From NCBI GenBank assembly GCA_037179385.1, contig CM074188.1:28120594-28184593 (forward strand): a DNA stretch of 64,000 nucleotides, read 5' to 3'. Below the pieces are notes generated by a model. It saw only the letters and a list, made by a program, of their open reading frames with translations, ran no database searches and had not been told where the DNA came from. How positions within the stretch are numbered: position 1 is the first letter of the stretch; each line of letters starts with the position of its first letter. Both the position numbers and the translations under genes were made by a program. The stretch is from Holothuria scabra. Its lineage: Eukaryota; Echinodermata; Holothuroidea; Aspidochirotida; Holothuriidae. Shown piece after piece: positions 1-22,237 of this stretch.

Positions 1-1813
1 GCAAAATGTTACAGAACACTTACTTGGAGACCTCTTTCAGCAGCAGTCAGTTTGTTGTTTTGAGAAATGATGGTGCTACACTTACTTTCACATCAGTGGA
101 CAAGTAACATAAGTTCAATCCTTCCCATAAATACTGTATCATAAAATCTGTTGTATATTTCTAAAACTTGACAAGAAAGATGTAAATTCTATCCAATTTA
201 TCAATAACATTATTTGAAGTATTTTCCAGAATTTTAAAATTTATTTACTAAATTTAATTAATTTGTCAAAATTTTCTGTAAATAAGGTCATTTTACAAAG
301 TGGAAACAAACATCTTCTGTAACATCATAAAGTGTAGTCAGGTTAACCCTTCCATACTTACACTACATTAACAGGCATTTTTGGATAGTGATAGAGTCAA
401 TTTTAATTCCAAATTTCACCAACTTATTCCCCCGTTTGAAGGAAAGCTGATTGAAAAGCCTAGATGTGGTGTTAAGATCATTCATGGCAAGTATGGTACT
501 TATAGACCTCTGAATTTTTGGAGCTGTGAGGCAGGTACTGTAGAATTATGTGCCGAGCTTGGCGCATGAAATTCTTGATTTCATGAGGCATATGGGCAAA
601 GACTGTGTTCAGAGTAGGTCCTACTGTACCATTAAGCCTAGTACTTGCAAGTACTAAAGTAAGCTAGGCCTACTGCATAGTTCTGTACAGAACTAAGTTA
701 GGCATACAGTAGGTAATGTTCCCACATCCAATTAATGTAACACCAGGCATAATAAGTGTGCTTTGCTCATGGCAAACATGTCATTCTAAACCACAAAATA
801 ACAAACACACATTCAGGAAGCCTAGGCCTAATAGTATCAGGCCTCTGCCTCAAAAGCATGTATAGATTTGGTTCAATATGGCCACAGTATGTGAAATATC
901 GGTTTTTCAAAGGACCAGGTGGGTCAGCTACTTTGGGTGTTCAATTTTAAATGTAGGCCATGCAAACACACAAACTTTGGCACTTTCAGGACATCAGGAG
1001 CAGGCAAGTCTAAAGGTTTGAGTCTGATCTTGGGACTTAGCCTAGAGATGGACTTGTACAATTCTGAATTTCAGTAGGCTAAGCTACAGTAGCCTAGGCC
1101 ACAGGCACCTGGCCCCTTAAGATTTTGTATGATACGTGATGTACTGTACACAGACTATATGGCAAGGAAAGGTAAGTCATAAATCTTCTAGCGTGGGCAA
1201 TTAGCTAACGTTTCTGTCATAATTAACACTTCCCTGACAGAATGTGTTAATGTTGAGTCTTTCAGTCATAAGGTTCATTAAGGCAGACCTCTTTTACAAA
1301 TTTTTTTTCACATACTATAAGTACTTACAGTACATAACTCTGTCAAAGTGACAAAATGTGGGTTTACTGTAGTAAAAATTTTGTTTCGGTAACTGTATTT
1401 GCTGCCAGGAACAAATTAGCACCTCTACAGAAGCCTACATTTAAGTAAATGTTCTTGCGATGTTATCCAAAGTTATCAAAAATTTCAAGATCACCATTTA
1501 ATTTATTGTTATGACTACAATCTGTGCCAGATATTGGTCAATAGACGTAGGCCTAGATCAACACTTATGTGCACAAAATTTGAACATCAGTGATCAAGAA
1601 CATTTAAAATTATCAGAAAAGTGGAACGGCTACAGTATGTACAGTACAGTATCGTTTTCACCAAGTACTCAGCGCAGTTGACCTAACCAGGAGTTACTGT
1701 AAGTTCAACTACAGTATGAAAGGAGTCGTAAGAGCAATTTGTTTTAGTAAACCTACAGCAGTTTGTTTATTTTTTGTGTGTATGTTTTCATTGATACATA
1801 GGTAGTAGATAAG
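1..1813. other. Upstream flank of NUDT12, no coding feature
   Basis: This stretch has only short chance reading frames and AT-rich sequence with many TAGGCCTA and GTACTGTA words. A plausible 3' splice acceptor (pyrimidine-rich run ending ACATAG at 1796-1801) lies just before the start codon. This suggests a non-coding 5' exon further upstream, inside or outside the window. I could not identify that exon, a TATA box or a CpG-rich promoter. Confidence 0.5.
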
Positions 1814-11862
<10,049 letters not shown>

Positions 11863-13190
11863 GTTGTGTGATTGGTGGTCACGTAATGTGGAGTCTTCTC
11901 CCCTTTTACTGCTCTCCACTAGCTGTTTTTTCCAGGCAGTACACCTGGCAAATTCTGAAAGGCATGCATCTGCATCCCGTCTAATGTTGCCACTTGAACA
12001 AAACCTCTTCTGCTCAAACAAAAATTATTGCTGTCACTTCGTTTAGAAATATTTGAATTGTTCAGCACGTGGACAAAATTTGGAGCGGTGGAGAACACTG
12101 CCCCATTTATATAAGAGTTGGTCCCAAAGATCATTGGGGGCTACAGATGGATGCAGTTTTGTGATCTCTTTGATCATCTGTGTGACTTTATGGTTATGCC
12201 AGTCTTGGTGATAATGTGTTGAAAATGTTGCATAGCAATTTGCTTTCTGTCTGTCCAAAATGTGACAGCTTTTTGGATGGCCCATGAATGTGGTTGCTGG
12301 TGCTGCAGCCAGATTTTCTTACCTTGGGTGACCACCAAACACATAAATAGCAGTTGAGGATTTTTTCTCAGGACAATAACAGTACTCTGGTAGAATTTAT
12401 GAAAGATTTTATTAAGTTAATTGTTCAATATAGTAAATTTAAGTACTGATATGGTTCCTGCACAGGTTCATCATGACTGGTTCAATTATAAATTTTAAAA
12501 ATTTCAGAATTTTTAGTGCCTTGGTCTAGTTAGTGTTCATGTTTTTCATAATTTGAGGTACATATTTCTGACTCTTAAAGGTTAAATTCTTTTTATCTAG
12601 ATGGTTAGTTTCCTTGCCATCATTGGAAAATGTATATTTTTAGTCTATTACTTGCCAAATGATCAGTTTTATATATAATATTGAGTAATATATCTGTGAC
12701 AACTATTTGGTGCATCCTAAGTTACCTGCTTCCTCATAAACGTTGCATCATTCGTAAAAAGATATATATTAGAGTGATGAAAGCTCAGTAGAAAGACAAA
12801 AAAGCAAAATTACTGTTGAATATATTAGCAAACGGGGCAGACATAAAAAAATATTTTATGATTTGAGACTATTAAAACTTTGAATCAACTTGAACTGAGG
12901 GTATTGAAACTTATCAAATTTACCATTTTCAGACTTTTTAGGGGTCTTTCCATTTTTCAGTGTTTTTCCCAAAATTATCCCAGATTTCATGCAGCTGTGC
13001 ATTTGTTATTGTTTTGAAATTTTTTGCTTCCAATGGAGCTTACGGGTGCGAATTCTTCAGTGTCCCTATTGAAATTATTGTAGTAAGTGTAACATTTTTT
13101 GTAGGCATTGACAGAGTGTCCATGTCTGTGCAAAATACAAGTATGCAAAACACTTGTAGTTTAATGCACTCCTTTAATACTCGGTACTGA
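11863..13190 (+). other. NUDT12 3' UTR and downstream flank
   Basis: AT-rich sequence after the stop codon. I saw no AATAAA in the first kilobase. The nearest common variant is ATTAAA at 12871-12876, which would imply a 3' UTR of about 1 kb, but this is only a guess. No other gene was seen. Confidence 0.4.
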
Positions 13191-13193
13191 TTT

Positions 13194-13275
13194 TTGGTTT
13201 CGATGATAAGAGAAACCAATGCAATCATGATGGCGTGTGTATGTATGTATGTATGTGTGTGTGTGCGTGTTTACA
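13194..13275 (+). repeat. Orphan copy of the minisatellite header
   Basis: It matches 5571-5620 with about three differences, including the GGTTTC...GAAACC hairpin and ATGATGGCGTGTGT, and runs into a (TG)n/(TATG)n tract. No 145-bp units follow. It may be the insertion or seed form of the repeat, or a copy that lost its array. Confidence 0.7.
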
Positions 13276-13279
13276 TAGC

Positions 13280-13560
13280 TATCAACTTGAGGACTTGTGT
13301 GTTGATACACACCTTCGCTTGGAGGACATTTGGTGTGTGACTGTCAATTTGAGGACGTCCTCAAATTGCAAAATTGGGGAAAAGATTTAAAATGACCCCA
13401 ATGAGCTCCTGTATAAGTTTGGGGAAAGTCCTCAAATTGTCATTGTCAGAACCAAATTTGTCATAGCTGTGTATATGACAGAAAATCTAAACATGAAGGG
13501 CGCCCTCCTACGTCCTCAAATAGTCGTCCTCGAATTGTCGTCCTCAAATTGTCTTCCCAT
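13280..13560. repeat. Region of dispersed CCTCAAATTG-type direct repeats
   Basis: The words GTCCTCAAATTG, its variants and the complement CAATTTGAGGAC recur several times in 280 bp, in both orientations (for example TCAATTTGAGGACGTCCTCA, about 13345-13366, is a local palindrome). No coding potential was seen. Confidence 0.5.
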
Positions 13561-14263
13561 TAAACTTTGCATACATGGCATTAGATTTTACACACTCTTC
13601 AGTAATACCTTAAATGAGTAGTACTGGATACTCACAGGTGTATTTTGCAGAGGGATGGGAGACTGCTACCCTTCCCATTTGATCAAAAATCAAAGTTAAC
13701 TTAAAAAAAAAAACCACCCTAAGCTTAGCTAGCCGCGACCTCATACTTTTTCCATTGAACGCGTACATACCTAGCCTCTCAATGTGGTGGTGCATGATAC
13801 TGTTAAGCAAGTTCTTCCGCCACAGTGCATGGACAACATGGGGATTGGCTAAGATCTGAATCTGAATTCGACACATCATTTCACCAAACAGTTGGACCCC
13901 TTGAGCAGATGAGGTAAGTCACAGCTATGTATGTTATTGACAGAGATTTGGATTTGGGGACACCTACTGTGCATCAGTGTTCGTTCTGGAATCTGAAATA
14001 GCGCTCGTTCTCGTCCAGAGTCGAGATACTAACCTACAAGCCTACAGCAAGCCTGCTAAGTTACTACTAGCCTAGCATCAGGCTTATTGTTAGGTCATAA
14101 CCTAGTACAAGTACTAAATAACCTACCATAAGTAGGCTAAGGCTGACCCAATTGGCTAAAATAACCACCGAAAAGAGGGCATATTTTTAGTTCATGGTTG
14201 AAAAGCCGTTTTTGCAACATGACTTGCAAAGTCAACTTATCCTTATCTATCTTAATTAGCTAC

Positions 14264-14668
14264 AGTAGGGCCCCAGACTGGAAAGTTTTCATTTTGTGCA
14301 GGCAAGTAGTAACTGGAGATTTTTAGCTCATGCAAACATGCTAACGTTTCACAGGGTAGGAAACTAACGGGTCCGGAAACTAACAGTGATCCACAGAAAT
14401 ATGCGCTGTTGAACTGACCAATGATTTGAAGCTTATGGTGGAACTTACAGTACACTGTAATGTAGTCTTGGCTGTTTCATGCCCATGTCTAGCGTTATCC
14501 ACCTTCAGCAGCGGCCAGATTCGTGGCAGTGAACCACTTCTTTCCACGTGTGTGGCCAGATCAAATGGTAAGCAGGTTTTGTGCGGACAAGTGCCAATTT
14601 CGAGGAGGAAGCTGCGCAGGCCAGAACTTGCGGGCGCAAGGCAAACTTTCCAGTCTGGAGCTAGGGTA
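14264..14668. repeat. Possible ~390-bp inverted-repeat element
   Basis: CCAGACTGGAAAGTTT at 14273-14288 is perfectly inverted at 14643-14658, and weaker similarity continues inward for about 20-30 bp. This could be a MITE. No target-site duplication was found, so the ends are uncertain. An 85-residue frame inside (14426-14683) has no recognised similarity. Confidence 0.4.
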
Positions 14669-14879
14669 ACTAGTCCAGCCTAGGTAGGCCTAGGCCTAAA
14701 AAAAATCCTATCTATAACATAGGCTACAGATCTTGGTGTTTTTACAGGAAATGACTCAGCTCATTCCAAACTTCTAAAGTCGCGTTATTAGGGTAGGCTA
14801 TAGACTAGGCATCCTATGCCCAGCCTTTTTAGAAGGCTGATGTTTTTGATGGAGAATGTCCTCGGGGGATAAAGTCTAG

Positions 14880-15065
14880 TTTCCCGACTCAATAGTCTCC
14901 CATGTCAATTACTCCCCATCTCATTGGTTCCCTGTCTCATTGACCCCCTGTCTCATTGGTCCCCCCCATCTCATTGGTTCCCTATCTCATAATAATAATA
15001 ATGATAATGATAGTGATAGTGGTAGTGATCGTGATAGTGATAATGATAATGATAATGACATATGA
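14880..15065. repeat. Short tandem repeats: TCTCATTGGTTCCC units and (ATA/TGA)n
   Basis: About five imperfect copies of a ~19-bp unit built on TCTCATTGGTTCCC(TG) lie at 14900-14990, followed directly by an ATA/TGA trinucleotide-type microsatellite to about 15060. The reading frames across it are low-complexity artefacts. Confidence 0.75.
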
Positions 15066-16249
15066 TAAATAGGCTATAGTGGACATAACTATACACAGGG
15101 CTATGTCAATATTCCCAAGGTCGGCTGTTCCCGAGGTTCCAGTGTTCCTGAATCTTAGGGATATCCGCACTTTGGAACATCAAACCACGGGAATAATGAA
15201 CCAATTGTTATCATTGCCAAGTCATCGAGGTATATGAAAACGGGAAACATGGAACCGTGGAAACATTGAACCCCGGAAACATCAGGTAGACCCCCTATGC
15301 ACCAAGGAAGGCCCTCAGTGCACTTCCCACATAACCCCTGGGGCCCTGGTAGATGGCAACTTGTCGGGACAACAAAATGCAGTGAAGGGGGGTATATTGC
15401 CACGTCTACGATGGGCAAGGCCACTCACTGGCAGTTTGGCTGCAAAAAAAAAAGTGGGACATAAATCTGTGGCCTATGGCAGGGGCCCAAAGGGAGGGAT
15501 CACAGGTACCCTCATCTCCGGCAAAAAATTGTAATTTCAGAGTGACGGATCCGGAGATAGTAAATGGTCCAATATTTGAGTTGATTTCAGCTTGAAAATG
15601 AAACCGGTAAGTAATGTTGACGTATATTTTACTACACAAAAATAATTATGAGAAGAAACTTTTATACTTCATTTTATAGCTGCTATTGTCTCACTTAATA
15701 ACTTTGCAGAATGCAGTTGTATGACCCTGTGCTTTATTGAGGTTTGAGATTGGTGAACGACTTGATTTGTCGGAAAAAGAGACTTGCTGGCCGACTGATG
15801 GAGAAAATCAGGGCCGCGGAGAGTGGGAGCAGGGAGTAGCTTATGGAAGGAAAGACAAGCAGTTCTGGTTTAACTCATTTTATTAAACTGTTCTCTTCTC
15901 ATAAAACTTCACATACAAAAAAAAAAAAATCTGGTGTAAAATGTAACAATAGAAAAATAAAGACGGAAAAGATGAGTCAACCTGAGGTCGGTATTGAAGT
16001 GTCCAGAATCAAGGTGATCAGAACTCACATGTAACACCAAGGCTGATCCAGAAATTTCTGTAAAATGTATGAGGGGGGAGGGGCTGGCGGAGAACAAACT
16101 GCACCAAAGGTGCACCACCAGCGCCTAGAGCGCGTATCATCGGTAGGGCCCATGGGTGGAGCCCAGGTGGGGGTCCAACTGGCAAACCTCAAGGAATCTC
16201 TTGCAATGTAACACAATTTGAACACAGAAAAGAGTGATTTTAAAAGGTT
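15066..16249. other. Unannotated intergenic stretch
   Basis: No supportable gene. It has short frames only, one poly-A run near 15918-15930 and ordinary low-complexity sequence. The homology to the downstream tandem array begins at about 16250. Confidence 0.5.
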
Positions 16250-17163
16250 TTAAAAAATATTTTCCATCAGACCCCAATAAAAAAATCTCATACCTACAGG
16301 TTTATACAGGTTTACTTTTTTATTCAATAAATAGCTTTGATGGGCAGTCTGTCTGGACCTGTGGAAGTTCAAATGGAATCATGAGAAATGCATTAAAATT
16401 AAGAAAGAATTATTGAGCTAAATGTCCATGAAAGGTTTCCTGTGACAAAGATATCTTTAAAGATGTTGTTATGTCCCAAGGAATTCATTCTAAAGTCATT
16501 ATAATGTAATGTTATCCAGTCTACAGTTTTTTATGTGAACATGTTTCAGGGATTATGTTCCAATATCCTCTAAGTAGAAAATCATTATTTTTCCTTGATG
16601 TGAAATATGCATCCATTTTCCTAAGTCTTGTAGACATATCTATTACAAGGTACACTTTCTTATTCTTACATTGTTCCCAAGCCTAGCTGACTAAGATTAA
16701 TTTTACCCCATCAAAACAAAGGGCCAAGCAGGACTGTGACTGAAGCCAAACAGACAGCATCTAAGACTGCATACATGCATGATGTCAGCTGTGAAGGGGT
16801 TGAAAGTTTAACTTTGAGAACTCTTCTAAAGTTTCTAAATATGAACACAAATTTGTGCTTTTCCACTGCCAAAAAGTTCCCCCTTGAAATCCAGAAAGTT
16901 CCCCCCAGGGAAACCCCTCTCCCCAGCTAAGACCTCTGTTCTAATGTCATGTCTCCAGTATTATTGTGTATACATTTCAGGGATTGTGTTTCAATATCCT
17001 ATTAGTAGAAAATCTTGGGGGTTTTTTTTGGTGGGAAATATGCCTCCTTTTTCCTAATTCTTGTAAGCATGCCTGTTATAATGTACACAGTTTTATCCTT
17101 ACTTTGCTACCAACAAGGGAATACTAAGCGGATTAATCATTAAGATTCGTTTTACCCTTTTAG

Positions 17164-17265
17164 AACAAAAGGCCAAGTTGGACTGTGATGGAAGCCAAAG
17201 AAATAAGTGATGTGGAAGTGACTGTGGAAGTTTCTAATGCTGACAGCGGTGAAAGTAACATGATG
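17164..17265 (+). CDS. Repeated exon cassette, copy 1 (diverged, open)
   Basis: 102 nt between acceptor ...ttttacccttttag and donor GTATGT. It encodes 34 residues beginning NKRPSWTVMEAKEIS and ending NADSGESNMM. Only this frame is open, and its length is a multiple of three (phase 0-0). It differs from the central copies at several residues. Function unknown. Confidence 0.5.
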
Positions 17266-19320
17266 GTATGTAATACCAATTCTACATTTTATATACTCTA
17301 TTTGGATACAATTTAATTTGTTAATTATTCATGAGGAATGGGAGAGGGGCTAAGGGGTGGCTTGTCCTAAATAATTGGTTTGCTGCAAATTCTTGGCATA
17401 GCAGGACTTACAAATTGTAAGTCATGTGATATGGAAGAGTGAGTAATGTAGGTGAATGATGTAAAATCTAGCTAGGAGAGACAGTGGCCTAGTCTTTTGA
17501 TTTTACAGTTTCATTGGTAGACTTTGTAGGAAAAATAAATTCCAAAGTTCAATTTATACTTAAAAGATCTCCAAACAGTCTCTTTACTTCCAGTTTTTCT
17601 TTACAAAAACACACCTATTTCTGACATACAATTGGAGGACATGAATGTGTGTTAAAATGTATCTGTTAATTGTATGAGAACAAGTTTGGTTCTATTTGAG
17701 GACTTGTTGTAATGTATATAAGAGTACAAGTTATTAATTTTAAGAAATATTAAATGGCATACATACAGTAGGAGGTAATTGTCATTATGCAGGGTACATA
17801 AGATGGACTTGAAAAGAAAAAGATATCCTACTAGGTTGACAAGTTAATTTTAAGGAAAAGAAAAGTTTGAAATACAGAAAGTGTTTGACAATCTTGTTGA
17901 AAATATCGAAACAAATTTGTGCTTTTGCAACGCCAAACAGTTCCCCTTGAAACCCTGAGAGTTCCTCCCAGGTGACTAGTACCCCCCAGAGGAACTTTCC
18001 CCCAGTTAAGAACTCTAGTGTCATGTCCCCAACATTTATTGTGTACACATTTCAGGGAATGTTTTCCAGTATCCTATTAGGAGGTAATCATTTTTTTTTG
18101 TTGTTGTTGTGAATTGTGTGTTTGAAATTTAAAATTCAATTTATATTAAAAGATTTCCAAAGAGTCTCTTTACTTACATTTTTTCTTTACACAAACAGAT
18201 CTATTCCAAACATACAAATTGAGAACATGAATGTGTGTTTAAATATATCTGTTAATTGTATAAGAACAAGTTTGGTTCTATTTGAGGACATGTTGTAATG
18301 TAGTTATAGGAGTACAATTAGAGGACCTTTCATTAATTTGGATAAATGTTCAATGACATACATAGGAGATAATTGTCATTATGCCAGGTACAAAAGATGA
18401 ATTTGAGAAGAAAAAGACATCCTTCTTGGCTGTCAAGTTATTGTTCAGGAAAAGAGAACTTTGAAATAAAGAAGTTGAGTGAAAATTTTGTTTGATTAAA
18501 CCATTATAAAAACAAAAATTAGAGTCTCTTATTATGTATACAGGTCTACAATTTTATATGATAAATAGCTCTATTGGGCAGTCTTTCTAGATCTGTGGAA
18601 GTTATGAAGTTATACATAACAGAAATGCATTAAAACTTCAGAAAGTTTGATTGAGCTACAGTAAATGTCCATTACAAGTTTTCATTTAAAAAAACATTAT
18701 TAAAGATGTTTTTATGTCCCAAAGAAATAACCTTGAGGTCATTCTAATGCACTGATTCTTTACCCTTTTCTCCACAGTTCCCTATGCCATTCAGCCACTC
18801 AGGTTGTGTCCCCTTAAAAATTATATCCAATTGTGGATTGCAGGAGGTTTTAAAACATTGTGGTAAAAACATGTCTGTGTAGCTGTTAGCAGAAACAGAC
18901 AGAATAGACTGCATACATGTATACAGGCTGTCAGCAGTGAAGGGATGGAAAATTAAACTTAAAAAACTCTTTCATACTTTCTTAATATCGACACATGTTT
19001 GTGCTTTTTCACTGCCAAAGAGTTTACTTCGGAGATCCATGAAGTTCCAGCAGGGGAACTTTCCCCCAGTGAAGAACCTCTCTTCTAGTGTCATGTCCCC
19101 AGTATTTATTTGGTTCACGTTTCAGGGAATGTTTTACAATATCCTATCAGTAGGATATCATTGTTTTTTATTTCTTTTTATTTTGGTAGAAAATATCACT
19201 TTATTTTCCTAAGTCTTGTAGGCATTCCTATTACAACATACACTGTCTTTAATCTTACGTTGGTATGAAGAAGGGGAACACTAAGCTGATTAATCATGAA
19301 GATTCATTTTACCCTTTCAG

Positions 19321-19421
19321 AAGGAAAGGCCAAGTGGGACTGTGACTGAAGCCAAAGAAATAGGTGATGTGGAAGGGACCATGGAAGTTTCTATACTGAC
19401 AGAGGTGAAAGTAACATGATG
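19321..19421 (+). pseudogene. Repeated exon cassette, copy 2 (1-nt deletion)
   Basis: Acceptor ...accctttcag and donor GTATGT are kept, but the cassette is 101 nt. A one-base loss near 19391-19396 (TCTATACTGAC where others have TCTAATGCTGAC) shifts the frame and brings a TGA into frame before the donor. It would break the product if spliced in. Confidence 0.55.
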
Positions 19422-22135
19422 GTATGTAATACCAATTCTACATTCTATTTGGATATAACTATTTATTCATGAGGGATGGAGGAGGGGGGGGGGGTAAGGG
19501 ATGGCTTGAACTAAATATTTGGTTTCCCGCCACTTCTTGGCATAGCAGGGACAAATTGAATCACTCACTCCTAGTCAAAAGTCCTTCCACAGACCTGCTA
19601 GTATCAGAGTATGGTTGGAGTGGTTGTGTTTTCAATTAAACAGTGTATCCAATACAGCTTACAAGTTTTAAGTAATGCGATGTGGGAGTATAATGAAGGT
19701 GAATGATGTAAAATCCAGCTAGGAGAGACAGTGGCCTAGTCTTTTGATTTTGCAGTTTCATTGGTAGACTGTGTAGAAAAAATAAATTTCAAAATTCAAT
19801 TTATACTTAAAAGTTTTCCAAACAGTCTCTTTACTTCCAGTTTTGCTTTACACAAACAGATCTATTCCTAAAATACAATTTGAGGACATGAATGTGTGTT
19901 AAAATTGTGTGTTAAAATGTATGTGTTAATTGTATGAGAACAAGTTTGGTTCTATTTGAGGACATGTTGTAATGTATTTATAGGAGTACAATTAGAGGAC
20001 CTTTCATTAATTTGAAATGTTAAATGACATACATAGGAGATAATTGTCATTATGCCAGGTACATAAGATGAAACTGAAAAGAAAATGATATCCTTCTTGG
20101 TTGACAAGTTAATACTTTTAAGGAAAATAAAAGTTTAAAATAAAGGAAGTGTTTGACAATCTTGTTGAAAATATAAATTTGTGCTTTTGCAATGCCAAAA
20201 AGTTCCCCTTGAAATCTGGAAAGTTCTTCCCAGGAGATCATTCCCCCAGTTAAAAATCTATGGTCTAGTTTCAGGTTCCCACAATTTATTGTGTACACAT
20301 TTCATATCCTATTAGAAGGAAATCATGGTTTTTTTGTTGTAAATTGTGTGTTTTAAATTTCAAATTCACTTCATATTCAAAAGATTTCCAAACAGTCTCT
20401 TTACTTCCAGTTTTCTTTACAAAAACACACCTATTTCTGACATACAATTGGAGGACATGAATGTGTGTTAAAATGTATCTCTTAATTGTATGAGAACAAG
20501 TTTGGTTTTATTGGCGGACATGTAATGTAGGTATATGCAGACAATTAGAGGACCTTTCATTCATTTGAAGAAATATTTAATGATAAACATAGGAGATAAT
20601 TTTCATTATGCCAGGTACATACAGTAAGATGAATTTGAAAAGAAAATGATATCCTACTTGGTTGACAAGTTACTTTTAAGGAAAAGGAAAGTTTGAAATA
20701 AAGGAAGTGTTTGACAGTCTTGTTAAAATATGGAAACAAATTTGTGCTTTTGCAATGCCAAAAAGTTCCCCTTGAAAGTTCCTCCCAGGGGATCATTCCC
20801 CCTAGAGGAACTTTCCCCCAGTTAAGAATCTAAAGTCTTGTTTCAGGTTCCCACAATTTATTGTGTACACATTTCAGGGAATGTTTTTAAATCTTACTAG
20901 TGCTAAATCATAGTTTGTTTTTTTTTTGTTGTTGTGAATTTGGTGTTTGAAATTTCAAATTCAATTTATACTTAAAATATTTCAACTCAGTCACTTTACT
21001 TACAGTTTTTCTTTACACATAGAGATTTATTCCTAACATACATTTTGAGGACATGAATGTGTGTTAAAATATATCTGTTAATTGTATGAGAACAAGTTTG
21101 GTTCTATTTGAGGACATGTTGTAATGTAGTTATAGGAGTACAATTAGAGGACCTTTCATTAATTTGAAATGTTAAATGACATACATAGGAGATAATTGTC
21201 ATTATGCCAGGTACATAAGATGAATTTGAAAAGAAAAAGACATCCTTCTTGGCTGTCAAGATATTGTTCAGGAAAAGAGAACTTTGAAATGAAGAAATTA
21301 AAAATATTTTTTGATTAAACCATTTTTAAAACTAAAATTAGAATTTCTTATTATGTATGCAAGTCTACATTTGTATACAATAAATAGCTTTGAGGAGCAG
21401 CCGTTCTAGAATTGTGGAGGTTATGTAACCATACATCAGAAGAATGTGTTAAACTTAGGGTTTGATTGAGCTAAATGTCTGCTAAAAGTTTTCTTTGGCA
21501 AAGACATTTCTTTAAAGATGTTGCTTTGTCTCAAAGAAATGACTTTGAAGTCATTTTAGTGCAGTGGTTCTTAACCTTTTTCGTCACAGTTCCCCTATGC
21601 CAAACAGCCACTCAGGCTTTTCGCTCTCAAAATTATATCCATTTGGGGAATGCAGGAGGTTGCAAAACATTGTGGTAAAAACATGTCCATCTACTACTGT
21701 AGCGGTGAGCACAAATGAACAGCAAAGACTGCATATATGTACATGAATCCTGTTAGCAGTGGAGGAATGGAGAGTTTAACTTTAAGAAATCTCCTAAACT
21801 TTTTAATTACTGATACAAATTTATGCTTTTTTACCGACAAAGAGTTCCCCCCTCTAATCTGAAAACTTTACCCCAGTGGAACTCCCCCCCACTTAAGAAC
21901 TTCTCTTGTAGTGTCACGCCCTCAGGATTTATTGTGTACACATTTCAGGGAATGTTTTACAATATCCTGTAGGTAGGAAATCATTGGCTTTTTTATTTTA
22001 TTGGGAAGTATGCCTTTATTTTCCTAAGTCTTGTAGGCATGCCTATTACAACATACACTGTCTTTATTCTTACGTTGGTATGAAGAAGGGGAACACTAAG
22101 CTGATTAATCATGAAGATTCATTTTACACTTTCAG

Positions 22136-22237
22136 AATGAAAGGCCAAGTGGGACTGTGACTGAAGCCAAAGAAATAGGTGATGTGGAAGGGACCATGGA
22201 AGTTTCTAATGCTGACAGAGGTGAAAGTAACATGATG
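22136..22237 (+). CDS. Repeated exon cassette, copy 3 (intact)
   Basis: 102 nt, phase 0-0, with acceptor ...acactttcag and donor GTATGT. The product begins NERPSGTVTEAKEIG and ends NADRGESNMM, acidic and polar with no cysteine and no membrane segment. I do not recognise the family. Confidence 0.55.

Noticed and set aside
21930..21975. Possible microexon between CACATTTCAG and GTAGGAAATC in each unit
   Set aside because: About 23 nt, not a multiple of three, and with a weak donor; nothing supports splicing.
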